A stretch of DNA of 64,000 bases from Pseudomonadota bacterium. Lineage in GTDB: Bacteria; Pseudomonadota; Gammaproteobacteria; Pseudomonadales; Pseudomonadaceae. Location: NCBI GenBank assembly GCA_023388335.1, contig JAEWGL010000091.1, positions 1 to 64,000 on the forward strand. The letters are read 5' to 3'. A program made the position numbers and the translations under genes. The notes under the pieces are model-generated. The model had not been told where the DNA came from. It ran no database searches and saw only the letters and a program-made list of their open reading frames with translations. Of this stretch, positions 32,961 to 41,658 are shown piece by piece. Within the stretch, counting starts at the first letter, position 1. Each line of letters opens with the position of its first letter.

Positions 32961-33920
32961 TCACTGCCGGGCCAGGTAGGTAGGCAGATACTCGGCGTCA
33001 TGGACCTCTTCGGGGGTCTTGACACTCGGTCCCAGGATGGGGCCCACCATCTCGTGGCCCCACAGGCTGAGTTTTTCCGGGTTCAGCTCGTAGGGGTCGC
33101 CTTGCCACGGCTCGATTTCAGCAATGGTTTCGAAGGCAAAACCCGAGGGGTTGTAGTGATAGAAGGACAAGTGCGGGTCCTGCGCATGCTGGCCGAGGGT
33201 CATCATCATCGGCAGTTCACGCTGGCGCACGATATCGTAGGTTTCCCCGACATCCCGCACGTTGCGAACGAACAGCCCTACGTGCTGGACACCCATCCGC
33301 CCCGGACCATGGCCATAGGCGATGTCGTGGCTGGTATGGTGGTTGAGTCTGGCGCGGAAGAAGCCGGTGCGGCCCTTGCCCGCCCCTGCGCCGTACCAGC
33401 TGAACCCCATGACATTGAGCAGGAAGTCTTCCAGTTCAGGAGTGTAGTCCGGGGTAATCAGCACCACGTGGCCTGCACCGCGCTCGTCGGCCAGGAAGCC
33501 ACTGTGGGGCCGTCCTGGCTGAAATGAACGCGGCAGCCATTTCTGTCCATAAAACAGCTCATGCTGATAGCCGACCGGGTCGCGGAAGCGGACCAGTTCG
33601 CGCACGCCGCGGGTTTCACAAAGCTGCGCATCGCCGCGAATGTATTCTATGTTGGCGGCCTCAAGCTTCCTGATACCGTCCTCGAACGCCATGCGCCCGA
33701 TGGCTTCCCAACCGATATAGGCTATGCGGTCGACCTTGCCGGGATGGAACGTGAAGCGGTGTCGGCGATCATCGATTCTGAAATACAACGACTCCGGATC
33801 GCCGGGAGGATTCTTGCCGATGCCAAAGCCCATCACCTGCGGGCCGTACTCACGCCAGGCGTCAAGATCAGGGGTTTCGAAGCCCATGTAGCCGATACCA
33901 ATGATGTCCACGTTGTTCAC
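32961..33920 (-). CDS. ditC: Extradiol ring-cleavage dioxygenase (type I, VOC fold)
   Basis: 319 residues, two VOC modules as in BphC-type enzymes. The Fe(II) ligands are visible in the C-terminal module: His in GAGHVVLITPD, His in MGVQHVGLFVRN and Glu in FAFETIAEIEP. It opens the catecholic ring between or next to the hydroxyls, using O2. In BKME-9 DitC follows ditA3 at about 870 bp; here the ditA3 stop and ditC start are 867 bp apart with ditB between. Substrate expected is 7-oxo-11,12-dihydroxydehydroabietate. Confidence 0.95.
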   Translation of the reverse strand: MNNVDIIGIGYMGFETPDLDAWREYGPQVMGFGIGKNPPGDPESLYFRIDDRRHRFTFHPGKVDRIAYIGWEAIGRMAFEDGIRKLEAANIEYIRGDAQLCETRGVRELVRFRDPVGYQHELFYGQKWLPRSFQPGRPHSGFLADERGAGHVVLITPDYTPELEDFLLNVMGFSWYGAGAGKGRTGFFRARLNHHTSHDIAYGHGPGRMGVQHVGLFVRNVRDVGETYDIVRQRELPMMMTLGQHAQDPHLSFYHYNPSGFAFETIAEIEPWQGDPYELNPEKLSLWGHEMVGPILGPSVKTPEEVHDAEYLPTYLARQ

Positions 33921-33977
33921 CTTGTTCTTGTTCGAGATGAAACGATGCCAACCGCTGCGTGCTCTGTCGCCTTAGGG

Positions 33978-34736
33978 CTAGACCGCCAGCAGCCCGCCGT
34001 CTATGACAAAGTCAGAGCCGGTAACGAATGATGCCTCATCGGAGGCTACGAATACCGCCAGTGCCACCACCTCTTCAGGTTCACCCGGGCGATCCATCAA
34101 CACACCGTCGAGCAGCATGGCGCGGGCCTCGGGGTTTTCCAGAAACGGCCGGGTGCCAGGCGTGGCAACGAACCCCGGGCTCAGGCTGACGGCGCGAATG
34201 CCAAAGGCCGCGCCTTCCACTGCCAATTGCCGGGTAAAGGACACCACCGCGCCTTTGGCCGCCGCGTGCGCACTGATGCCGGCGACTTTCGAGCCGCCCC
34301 ACGCCGCCGTGGAAGACACGTTGATAATCACCCCGTGCTGCTCGGCCAGGTAGGGCCATGCATACTTGGTGGTATAAAACAACAAATCTATTTCGTTGCG
34401 CAGGGTGTAGTGCCAATCTTCGATCGACAGCTCGCTCACCAGCCCGAATCGCGCCGCTGACGCGTTGTTGTAGAGAATATCGATTCGCCCGTGTTCGGCG
34501 ACGGCGGCCTCGATCCAGGCCCTGGCCTGCTCGTGATCGCCCAGGTCCACGGGAGCTGCGCCATACAGGGTAAAGCCCTCGGCTTTCATCAAGGCATGCG
34601 TTTGCTCGTGCCCCTCGGCATTGAAGTCGCAGCCGACCACAATCGCACCCTCGCGGGCAAAGCGCAGCGCCGCTGCCCGGCCCTGCCCCCCCCCGGTGCC
34701 GGTGATCAGGGCAACCTTGTCGCGTAAACGTCCCAT
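33978..34736 (-). CDS. ditB: SDR, probable diol dehydrogenase of the DitA pathway
   Basis: 252 residues from ATG 34736 (GAGG nine bases upstream). TGTGGGQGRAAA, NNASAA and the Ser in NVSSTAAW are normal, but the YxxxK position reads HAAAK (ISAHAAAKGAVVSF), replacing the catalytic Tyr with His. Position between ferredoxin and extradiol dioxygenase genes suggests it converts the cis-dihydrodiol made by DitA to the catechol with NAD+. A His at this site is found in some SDRs, so activity is possible but altered. Confidence 0.9.
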   Translation of the reverse strand: MGRLRDKVALITGTGGGQGRAAALRFAREGAIVVGCDFNAEGHEQTHALMKAEGFTLYGAAPVDLGDHEQARAWIEAAVAEHGRIDILYNNASAARFGLVSELSIEDWHYTLRNEIDLLFYTTKYAWPYLAEQHGVIINVSSTAAWGGSKVAGISAHAAAKGAVVSFTRQLAVEGAAFGIRAVSLSPGFVATPGTRPFLENPEARAMLLDGVLMDRPGEPEEVVALAVFVASDEASFVTGSDFVIDGGLLAV

Positions 34737-34787
34737 CAGCACATCCTCAACTCGTTGGTTATCACGTCCAGGCGGGCGCGTATGCAA

Positions 34788-35024
34788 TCAGACGGGTCCG
34801 CCTTCAACGCTGATGGGCTCCAGCCACACCGCTTCGGCCGGGCAGGCGGCAGCGCCCTCGCGGGCTTCCTCTTCAAGCTCCGCAGGTACGCGGGCATCAT
34901 CGAAGTACACCAAACCATCGGCATCGAGCTTGTACACACTGGGGCAAATCGCGGCGCATAGGCCATAACCACAGCAGCGGCTACGGTCTGCAACCGCCTT
35001 GAACTGCGCTTTTTCTGAACTCAT
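34788..35024 (-). CDS. ditA3: [3Fe-4S]/[4Fe-4S] ferredoxin of the diterpenoid dioxygenase
   Basis: 78 residues from ATG 35024 (AAGGAG six bases upstream). SRCCGYGLCAAICP with ACPAEA later gives the C-x2-Y-x2-C...CP pattern of single-cluster ferredoxins, with extra Cys that could hold a fourth iron. Ring-hydroxylating dioxygenases normally use [2Fe-2S] ferredoxins, so this is a known oddity of DitA and strong evidence for the cluster's identity. First gene of the ditA3-B-C-D-E operon, about 8.75 kb upstream of the oxygenase genes. Dyad site C lies 36 bp upstream. Confidence 0.94.
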   Translation of the reverse strand: MSSEKAQFKAVADRSRCCGYGLCAAICPSVYKLDADGLVYFDDARVPAELEEEAREGAAACPAEAVWLEPISVEGGPV

Positions 35025-35333
35025 CTTTTTCTCCTTATCAGGTCCAGGCACGGCAAATTATGAACACTTATTTATTTTATGTGCAATTTATTTTTGGCGG
35101 AGATATGCTGACCCTCAGCCGCTGGAGCAAATCACGGTTTCGCCGCATCAAACCCTCAGGGGCGGGTGCAGTGTTGAACATGGCGTAAGCGAGCGTGATT
35201 CAACGGCGTGTACAGCGCAGGAAATTCGTTTGTCAGTGAGTCATACGGCATTGCTGGACAAATCGGAAATTACGATTTTCATTCGAAAACCCCGAAGTGC
35301 TTGGCTCAACAAAACCTATAAGGAAGCCAACCC
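35025..35333. other. Divergent promoter region ditA3 / MFS permease
   Basis: The 309-bp region contains AT-rich sequence and dyad site C near ditA3; the half toward the MFS gene shows no clear motif. No gene is seen. In BKME-9 the ditA3 promoter is the one shown to respond to DitR and abietanes. Confidence 0.7.
35060..35086. promoter_or_regulatory. Island dyad motif, site C
   Basis: ATGAACAC-N11-ATGTGCAA; perfect cores TGAACA (35061-35066) and TGTGCA (35080-35085), 13 bp apart. 36 bp upstream of ditA3. Confidence 0.75.
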
Positions 35334-36593
35334 ATGAACCCTTCGAAAAACGAAGCGGCCATTGATCTGCACGAGTTCCGCCAAAGCTGGAAGATCCTTC
35401 TGTTGTCCGTCGCAGGCGTCGCCATCAGCATCAATGCTGCCCTTTTGTATGGCTTTGGCACGTTGGTCGTGCCGCTGGGTGAGGCCTTTGGTTGGGGCAA
35501 AAGCGAATTGCAGGCGTGCATCACCTTCCTGTTTGGTGGCGCGGTGGTATCGCTGCAGCTGGTGGGCTGGTTCAACCTGCGCTTCGGCATGAAGCGCGTA
35601 ACCGTGGTGTCGCTGTTGTTGCTGTCGGTCGGCTACCTGGCCACCACCCAGGTCAGCTCGTCGATCTGGTCGATGTACCTGGCTTTTGCGCTGCTGCCGA
35701 TCGTGGGCATGGGCGCGCTGGCCGTGACCTGGACCCAACTGATCAGCCTCTGGTACGACCGTAATCGCGGCCTGGCGCTGGCCATCGGCCTGTCGGGTAC
35801 CGGCGTCACCGCCGCCACTGTTCCCCGGCTGATGGCCTGGGGCATAGAGCAGTGGGACTGGCGTGCGGCCTTCGTGATCCTCGCGCTGCTCAACCTGCTG
35901 GTGCTGCTGCCGCTGATCCTGCTGTGGTTCAAGCTGCCCAAGGCGGCCGATACCACCCGGCAGGACGCCCTGGCGCAGTTGCCGGGCATGAGCTTTCGCG
36001 AAGGCATGGGCTCGCTGAAATTCTGGACCTGCAACCTGGCGCTGGGCCTGGTGATTTCGTCGATTGTCGGCATGGTCACCAGCACGGTGCCGATGTTGCA
36101 GGCCAAGGGGCTGTCGGCGGCGGATGCGGCCACCATTTTCAGCGGCTTCGGTATTTCGCTGATCCTGGGGCGGATGGTCATCGGCTATCTGCTCGACCGC
36201 ATATGGCCGCCGGTGGTCTCCGCGTGCAGCCTGCTGCTGCCCGCTGTCGGCTGCCTGGTGTACCTGAGCGGCACCACCGAGTTCATGCCCCTGATGCTGG
36301 CGGCCGTACTGGTCGGGTTCGGCGCCGGGGCAGAGTTCGACATCGCCGCGTTCCTTATTGCGCGTTACTTCGGCCTGCGTGAATACGGCCGGCTATTCGG
36401 TGTGCACCAGGGCCTCAATACCGTGGCATCGGCCTTGGCGCCGCTGCTGTTTGCCTTCCTACTCGCACGTACCGGCTCGTACACCGCCATGCTGGTGTAC
36501 AGCGCCGCATGCTGCGTGGTCGGCCCGCTGTTGCTACTGACCCTTGGACGAGTGCCGCGCTTCGACGCGCAGCCGTTGCCCAGCCACTCCTGA
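35334..36593 (+). CDS. MFS permease (monocarboxylate/oxalate-formate type)
   Basis: 419 residues with twelve hydrophobic segments and the loop GWFNLRFGMKRVTV after helix 2; LISLWYDRNRGLALAIGLSGTGVTAA matches the oxalate/formate and monocarboxylate (OFA/MCT) branch of MFS. An AAGGAAG ribosome site precedes it. It is a clear paralogue of the permease at 39465-40754 (shared FGTLV(V/I)PL, GWS/GWGK and AEFDxAAFLxARYFGL). Such transporters carry organic acids, so uptake of resin acids is plausible. It heads the operon with the 2Fe ferredoxin and reductase genes. Confidence 0.9.
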   Translation: MNPSKNEAAIDLHEFRQSWKILLLSVAGVAISINAALLYGFGTLVVPLGEAFGWGKSELQACITFLFGGAVVSLQLVGWFNLRFGMKRVTVVSLLLLSVGYLATTQVSSSIWSMYLAFALLPIVGMGALAVTWTQLISLWYDRNRGLALAIGLSGTGVTAATVPRLMAWGIEQWDWRAAFVILALLNLLVLLPLILLWFKLPKAADTTRQDALAQLPGMSFREGMGSLKFWTCNLALGLVISSIVGMVTSTVPMLQAKGLSAADAATIFSGFGISLILGRMVIGYLLDRIWPPVVSACSLLLPAVGCLVYLSGTTEFMPLMLAAVLVGFGAGAEFDIAAFLIARYFGLREYGRLFGVHQGLNTVASALAPLLFAFLLARTGSYTAMLVYSAACCVVGPLLLLTLGRVPRFDAQPLPSHS

Positions 36594-36616
36594 CCCCACA
36601 AGAAACGGAGCAGAAC

Positions 36617-36937
36617 ATGCCCACACTGACCTTTATCGAGCACAACGGCACCCACCATCAGGTCAAAGGCGAAGTCGGCCAGTCGGTCATGCAGGCCGCC
36701 ACGTTCGCCAGCGTGCCGGGCCTACCCGCCGATTGCGGCGGCGCCTGCAGCTGCGCCACGTGCCACACCTACGTAGACGAAGCGTGGCTGCACAAGGTGC
36801 AGGCACCGGAAGGCATGGAGAGTGACATGCTCGAGTACGCCTTCGAGCGTCGTGACAACAGCCGCCTGAGCTGCCAACTGATCATCAGCGAAGATATGGA
36901 AGGCATGGTGCTGCACCTGCCCTCTTCGCAATTCTGA
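36617..36937 (+). CDS. [2Fe-2S] ferredoxin, adrenodoxin/putidaredoxin type
   Basis: 106 residues. Cluster ligands DCGGACSCATC and a later RLSCQL give C-x5-C-x2-C...C, typical of ferredoxins serving bacterial P450s. An AACGGAG ribosome site precedes it. The FAD reductase follows after 20 bp, so the two form a class I electron chain. The island has two CYP226-like P450s, the natural clients. Whether the chain also feeds DitA, whose ferredoxin is DitA3, is open. Confidence 0.93.
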   Translation: MPTLTFIEHNGTHHQVKGEVGQSVMQAATFASVPGLPADCGGACSCATCHTYVDEAWLHKVQAPEGMESDMLEYAFERRDNSRLSCQLIISEDMEGMVLHLPSSQF

Positions 36938-36957
36938 ATGCGTTGCAAGGAGTATTC

Positions 36958-38193
36958 ATGACCCTCGCCTCAGTCGTTATCGTCGGTGCCGGCCAAGCCG
37001 GGTTCCAGGTGGCCGCGTCGCTGCGCCAGGAAGGCTATGAAGGCCGTATCACCCTGATCGGCAATGAACCCGGCCTGCCCTACCAGCGCCCGCCACTGTC
37101 CAAGGCCTACCTGCTCGGCAAGATCCAGGAAAACAACCTGCTGTTCCGCCCGGCCGAGTTCTACACCACCCAGCGTATCGAGCTGCTGCACGACCCGGCC
37201 ACCGCCATCGACCGACTCAACCGCCGCGTGGTGCTGGCTTCCGGCACCGCCCTGAGCTATGACCACCTGATACTGGCGACCGGCGCGCACAACCGCCCGC
37301 TGCCAGTGCCTGGCGCGGAGCTGGCGCAGGTGTTCGGCATCAAGACCAAGGCCGATGCCGACGCCCTGGCGCCGCTGGCCAGGCAGGCGCGCAACGTGGT
37401 GGTGATCGGCGCGGGCTTTATCGGTCTCGAGTTTGCCGCGGTGGCCGCCGCCCAGGGTGCGCAGGTGCATGTGCTGGAGCTGAGCGAGCGCCCCATGGCG
37501 CGTGCGGTATCGCGGGAAATGTCCGAGCTGTTTCGCCAGGCGCATGAGCAGTGGGGTGTGCACTTCGATTTCCGCCAAGGCCTTGGCCGCATTCTCGACG
37601 ACAACGGCAAGGTGTGCGGCGTGCAAACCGCAGATGGCCGCACCCTGCCGGCTGACCTGGTGGTATTCGGGATCGGCGTCATCCCCAATGCGCAACTGGC
37701 CACCGAGGCCGGCCTGGACATCGAGAACGGCATCAAGGTGGACGCCCACCTGCTCACCTCTGACCTACAGATTTCCGCACTCGGTGATGTGGCCAGCTTT
37801 CCATGTGTACAGAACGAAGAGCAGCACACCCGCCTCGAGTCGGTGCAGAATGCCATCGACCAGGCGCGTACCGTGGCCGCGCGCCTGATGGGCAAACCCT
37901 CGCCCTACGCCGCTCTGCCCTGGTTCTGGACCGATCAGGGCGACCTGAAGCTGCAGATCGCCGGGCTGTCCAACGGCTACGACAGCACGGTCGTGCTCGG
38001 CTCTGCCCATGACCGGCAACTTTCGGTGCTGTGCTTTCGCAATGAGCGCTTGGTGGCGGTGGAGTCTTGCAACCGCCTGGGCGACCACATGGCCGCGCGC
38101 AAGATTCTCGCCCGCGCGCCCCGGCTGACGGCGGCTCAGGCAGCTGCGGAAGGTTTCGACCTCAAGACTTGGGAAGCGGCCAACCGCGACTGA
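36958..38193 (+). CDS. Ferredoxin--NAD(P) reductase (putidaredoxin-reductase type)
   Basis: 411 residues from ATG 36958 (AAGGAG upstream). FAD motif VVIVGAGQAGFQVAASLRQ, YQRPPLSKAYL, the NAD motif VVVIGAGFIGLEFAAVA and the late FAD contact SALGDVASF are all present; the C-terminal domain begins near WFWTDQ. It passes electrons from NADH to the adjacent [2Fe-2S] ferredoxin. It is the only ferredoxin reductase in the window and therefore also a candidate for the so far unassigned DitA reductase. Confidence 0.94.
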   Translation: MTLASVVIVGAGQAGFQVAASLRQEGYEGRITLIGNEPGLPYQRPPLSKAYLLGKIQENNLLFRPAEFYTTQRIELLHDPATAIDRLNRRVVLASGTALSYDHLILATGAHNRPLPVPGAELAQVFGIKTKADADALAPLARQARNVVVIGAGFIGLEFAAVAAAQGAQVHVLELSERPMARAVSREMSELFRQAHEQWGVHFDFRQGLGRILDDNGKVCGVQTADGRTLPADLVVFGIGVIPNAQLATEAGLDIENGIKVDAHLLTSDLQISALGDVASFPCVQNEEQHTRLESVQNAIDQARTVAARLMGKPSPYAALPWFWTDQGDLKLQIAGLSNGYDSTVVLGSAHDRQLSVLCFRNERLVAVESCNRLGDHMAARKILARAPRLTAAQAAAEGFDLKTWEAANRD

Positions 38194-38271
38194 CACTCCT
38201 CACCCACATCTCGCCGCGCTGTACCCCCCAGGGCCCAGTGCGGCGTTTGCGCAACCTGATGGAACGATGCA

Positions 38272-39111
38272 ATGAACAAGGTCTGGTTTGTTACTGGTGC
38301 GGGCCGCGGGTTGGGCGCCGCCATTGCCAGGGCGGCATTGGCGGACGGTGACCGTGTGGTGGTCAGTGGCCGGCGCCTGGCGCATCTGCAAGGCATGTTC
38401 GCCGAGTACGGCGACCGCGTGCTGGCGGTGCCCCTTGAAGTCAGCGATCAAGCGCAGGCACTGGCTGCCGTGGAGCAGGCCGTGGCCCGCTTCGGTCGAA
38501 TCGACGTGCTGGTCAACAACGCCGGGTATGGCCAACTGGCACCCTTCGAGGACAACCTACCGAGCGATGCCGACAAGCAGTTCGCCACCAATGTGTTCGG
38601 TGTGTTCAACGTGTGCCGCGCCGTGCTGCCGGTGATGCGCGCACAACGTAGCGGCCACCTGTTCAATGTGTCGTCCATGGCCGGCGTATTGGGCATGGGA
38701 GGCGCCGCGCTATACTGCGCCTCCAAGTTCGCGGTGGAGGGGTTCTCCGAATCCCTGGCCCAGGAGGTGGCCCAGTTCGGCATCAAGGTCACGCTGGTGG
38801 AACCCGGGGTGTTTCGCACCGACTTTCTCGATCCCAGCTCCGCCGTGTTCGGTGAACGCGGGCTGCAGGACTACGCCGCGTTCACGGCCAAGGTCAAGGC
38901 TGCGTCGGCTGCCGGCAACCATCAACAGGCCGGCAACCCTGCGAAGCTGGGCGAGGCCCTGGTGCGCCTGGCCAACACCGACCAGCCACCGCTGCGCTAC
39001 CTGGCCGGTTCCGACGCCTACGGCCAGGTCAGCGCCAAGCTCACCGGAATGCTCGCGCAGATAGAAGCCTGGCGCGAACTCTCCTGCTCTACCGATGGCG
39101 CTACTGGTTGA
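38272..39111 (+). CDS. Short-chain dehydrogenase/reductase
   Basis: 279 residues. TGAGRGLGAA, NNAGYG, Ser in NVSSMAGV, and YCASK are intact; RR after strand 2 (VVVSGRRLAHL) suggests NADP(H). The form resembles oxidoreductases of the SDR type that act on ketosteroids and retinol. Last plus-strand gene of the MFS-ferredoxin-reductase operon; its 3' end overlaps the converging NTF2-like gene by 11 bp. Substrate unknown. Confidence 0.9.
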   Translation: MNKVWFVTGAGRGLGAAIARAALADGDRVVVSGRRLAHLQGMFAEYGDRVLAVPLEVSDQAQALAAVEQAVARFGRIDVLVNNAGYGQLAPFEDNLPSDADKQFATNVFGVFNVCRAVLPVMRAQRSGHLFNVSSMAGVLGMGGAALYCASKFAVEGFSESLAQEVAQFGIKVTLVEPGVFRTDFLDPSSAVFGERGLQDYAAFTAKVKAASAAGNHQQAGNPAKLGEALVRLANTDQPPLRYLAGSDAYGQVSAKLTGMLAQIEAWRELSCSTDGATG

Positions 39112-39451
39112 TGAAGTAACGCACGGACAACCGCCCCGCTTCGAACCGGTACAGCTCGATCGTCTCTATGCCACCGTCCTGCTCGCGAAAGGCGTTCAAG
39201 TGGTGGCACGCCGCTTCATTGCCATTGATGATGCATTGGCGCACCTCGACCCGAACCCGGGGCTGCTGTTGCGTCCACATGCCCTCCAACACTTGCCAGG
39301 CGTCATGCTGGGGCCTGCCGACATACTCGATGCTCAAGCCATTGGGCGACACGCTGCGATAGTGGGCAAAAAAGCCCTCCTTGTCGCCGCGGTTCCAGCA
39401 GTCGACCTGGCCGTGCAGAAAGTCTTCGATCACGTGTTTGTCCATTGTCAT
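39101..39451 (-). CDS. SnoaL/NTF2-like small protein
   Basis: 116 residues of the NTF2 fold: an N-terminal helix pattern FLHGQVDCWNRGDKEGFFAHYRSVSPNGLSIEYVG followed by strands ending IELYRFEAGRLSVRYFINQ. The W-N-R-G-D-K sequence is common in SnoaL-type isomerases such as delta5-3-ketosteroid isomerase relatives. It may isomerise a double bond or hydrolyse a small substrate; catalytic acids are not certain. Next to an MFS gene and an SDR gene, on the abietate side of the island. Confidence 0.7.
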   Translation of the reverse strand: MTMDKHVIEDFLHGQVDCWNRGDKEGFFAHYRSVSPNGLSIEYVGRPQHDAWQVLEGMWTQQQPRVRVEVRQCIINGNEAACHHLNAFREQDGGIETIELYRFEAGRLSVRYFINQ

Positions 39452-39464
39452 GTGAGGGTCGTCC

Positions 39465-40754
39465 CTAGGCGGTTTGTTGTTTGAGCTGACGCTGCAGCGC
39501 TTGAAATGCCGGTTCCATTCTCAGCCACAGCAAAATGCTCGGGCCGATGATGGCGCAGAAGAAGCAGCTCACCAGTACCGCCGAATAGCTGCCGTACACA
39601 TCGAACAGGTGGCCGAAAAGCATCGGCACCAGGCCGGACACGATGGTGATCAGGCACAGGTGCAGGCCAAAGATGCGCGCGTAGTCCTTCAGGCCGAAGT
39701 AGCGCGCCATCAGAAACGCCGCCAGGTCGAACTCGGCGCCGGCACTGGCACCGATGCACAGGGTGGCCAGCACCAGCAGCGGTACGTGCTGCGAGCCGCC
39801 AAAAAAGAAGATTGCGCACCCCAGCGCCGGTAGCGCAAGGCTCACCGCCGCCACCAGCGACGGCGAGTAGCGGTCCAGCAGGTAACCCACCAGCAGGCGC
39901 CCGCCAATGATCGAAATGCCGAACGTACTGAAGATCTGGCTGGCCTGCTGCGCGCTCAGGCCCTTGCTTTGCAGCATCGGCACCATGTTGGTGACCATGC
40001 CCACTGTCAACGACACCGACAGGATCAACGCGATATTGAAGCCCCAGTACTTGCCCGAGCGCAGCGCCTGCCTGAAGCTCATACCCGACAACGACGGCTG
40101 CGCGTGCGGCGTCGAAGAATCGACACCGGCGGCCTCGACCGGCATGCGCAACCACATCAACGACAGCGGCAGCGTGAACAGCAGCGGCATCGCCCCCAAG
40201 GCAATGAACCCGGCCTGCCAGCCATAGGCGCCGATCAGCCGTGACAGCAACGGCGGCAGGATCATCGCCATCAGCCCGGTGCCGCACAGGATCACCGCCA
40301 GGGCCAGCCCCCGGTTGCGCTCGAACCACAGGTTGACCAGTTGCGTCCAGGTGATGGCGATGGTACCGGCACACACGATCGGCATGCTGAAGAACGCCAG
40401 GTACAACCAGGCAATCGAGCCTTGGATCTGGGTGATGGCGAAGTAGCCGACGATCTGCAGCATGATCGAGACAATGGCGACCCGGCGCAGACCGTAGCGG
40501 CGATACAGCCAGCCGACCACCTGGGTAGAGATCGCCACACCGGCAAACAGAAAGGAAATCGACGCCTGCAAATCACCGCGACTCCAGCCAAAGGCCTGTT
40601 CCAACGGAATCACCAGGGTGCCAAACGCGTAGAGCAAGGCGGCGGTGATGCTGGTGCAGATGCCGAACAGCCCCAGCAGGACCACGCGCCAACCGCGCTT
40701 GAATTCGGAAAAATCATTGCCAGCGTGCTGGCGGTTGCGAGTATCTGTAGTCAT
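39465..40754 (-). CDS. MFS permease (monocarboxylate/oxalate-formate type), second copy
   Basis: 429 residues with twelve helices: FGTLVIPLEQAFGWSRGDLQASISFLFAG, GWLYRRYGLRRVAI, and AEFDLAAFLMARYFGLKDYARIFGLH. Paralogous to the permease at 35334-36593. It follows an SDR gene by 30 bp on the same strand, in a unit P450-unknown-SDR-MFS-NTF2. Two permeases of one family on the two arms suggest different resin acids or uptake versus export. Confidence 0.9.
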   Translation of the reverse strand: MTTDTRNRQHAGNDFSEFKRGWRVVLLGLFGICTSITAALLYAFGTLVIPLEQAFGWSRGDLQASISFLFAGVAISTQVVGWLYRRYGLRRVAIVSIMLQIVGYFAITQIQGSIAWLYLAFFSMPIVCAGTIAITWTQLVNLWFERNRGLALAVILCGTGLMAMILPPLLSRLIGAYGWQAGFIALGAMPLLFTLPLSLMWLRMPVEAAGVDSSTPHAQPSLSGMSFRQALRSGKYWGFNIALILSVSLTVGMVTNMVPMLQSKGLSAQQASQIFSTFGISIIGGRLLVGYLLDRYSPSLVAAVSLALPALGCAIFFFGGSQHVPLLVLATLCIGASAGAEFDLAAFLMARYFGLKDYARIFGLHLCLITIVSGLVPMLFGHLFDVYGSYSAVLVSCFFCAIIGPSILLWLRMEPAFQALQRQLKQQTA

Positions 40755-40784
40755 GACATAACTCCCGGAGCAGGCGCGGCGTGG

Positions 40785-41573
40785 TTACTGGCGCTTGAGT
40801 ATTTCTTCGACCTTGGGCAGCGCGACCATGGTGGCGCCACCGTCCACGAGCAGTGAGGTGCCGGTGATGTAGGACGCCTCGTTGGAAGTCAGGAAGAGCA
40901 CCGCATTGGCAATGTCGGCGGACTCGCCCAGACGCCCGACCGGAAAGTGCGCCGCGAGCTTGTGTGGAAGCTCCTGCCCCAGGGTTTCCAGCATATGGTC
41001 AGTGCCGATAAGGCCGGGCTCGACTACGTTGACCAGAATGTTCATGGCACCGAATTCCACCGCCAGTCCACGAGCGAATGCATTCATGAACGCTTTGCTG
41101 GACCCATAGGCAATCAGCCGCGGGGTGTATTTGCGGTTGGCTTCACCGGAAGAGATGAAGATCAGCCGACCCTTGTCGACTGCCTTGGAGAGATAAGGCG
41201 CGCTGTCCTTGGCCAGCCAGAACAGCGACTGGATATTGCTGCGCACGATGTGATCGAACGCGTCGTCCGGCATCTCGGCGATCAACCCGTGACGGGTGTC
41301 GGCGGCGCAGTGCACCACGATATCCAGGCCGCCGAACTGCGCCACGCCGCCCTCGACCATTGACTTGATCGCCTCACGATCGGCGATGTCGCCGCCTACC
41401 AGGCACGCTTCGGTACCCAGCGCCCGAATCTGCTCGACGGTTTCTTCACCGTACCGTGCAGTACGTGCCGAGACCACCACGCGAGCACCTTCGCGCGCAT
41501 AGGCAAGGGCAATCGCACGACCCATGCCGCGGCCCGCACCGGTAACCAGCACCACTTTGTTGCGAAATTTCAT
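40785..41573 (-). CDS. Short-chain dehydrogenase/reductase
   Basis: 262 residues. TGAGRGMGRAIA, VHCAADTRHG (altered NNAG motif), Ser pair FISSGEANRKYTPRLI and YGSSK are present. The N-terminal strand-2 acid is absent, with ARTARYG instead, suggesting NADP(H). It lies between the unknown 343-residue gene and an MFS gene, in the unit led by the DitU-like P450, so it may oxidise the alcohol formed by that P450. Confidence 0.9.
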   Translation of the reverse strand: MKFRNKVVLVTGAGRGMGRAIALAYAREGARVVVSARTARYGEETVEQIRALGTEACLVGGDIADREAIKSMVEGGVAQFGGLDIVVHCAADTRHGLIAEMPDDAFDHIVRSNIQSLFWLAKDSAPYLSKAVDKGRLIFISSGEANRKYTPRLIAYGSSKAFMNAFARGLAVEFGAMNILVNVVEPGLIGTDHMLETLGQELPHKLAAHFPVGRLGESADIANAVLFLTSNEASYITGTSLLVDGGATMVALPKVEEILKRQ

Positions 41574-41658
41574 CGCGGTTCCTTATTGTTGTTATTGGTC
41601 GAGGATCTTGTCCATGTGCGTGCGCCTGCTCGCCGGCGGGCAGGCGCACCCAGCAGTC

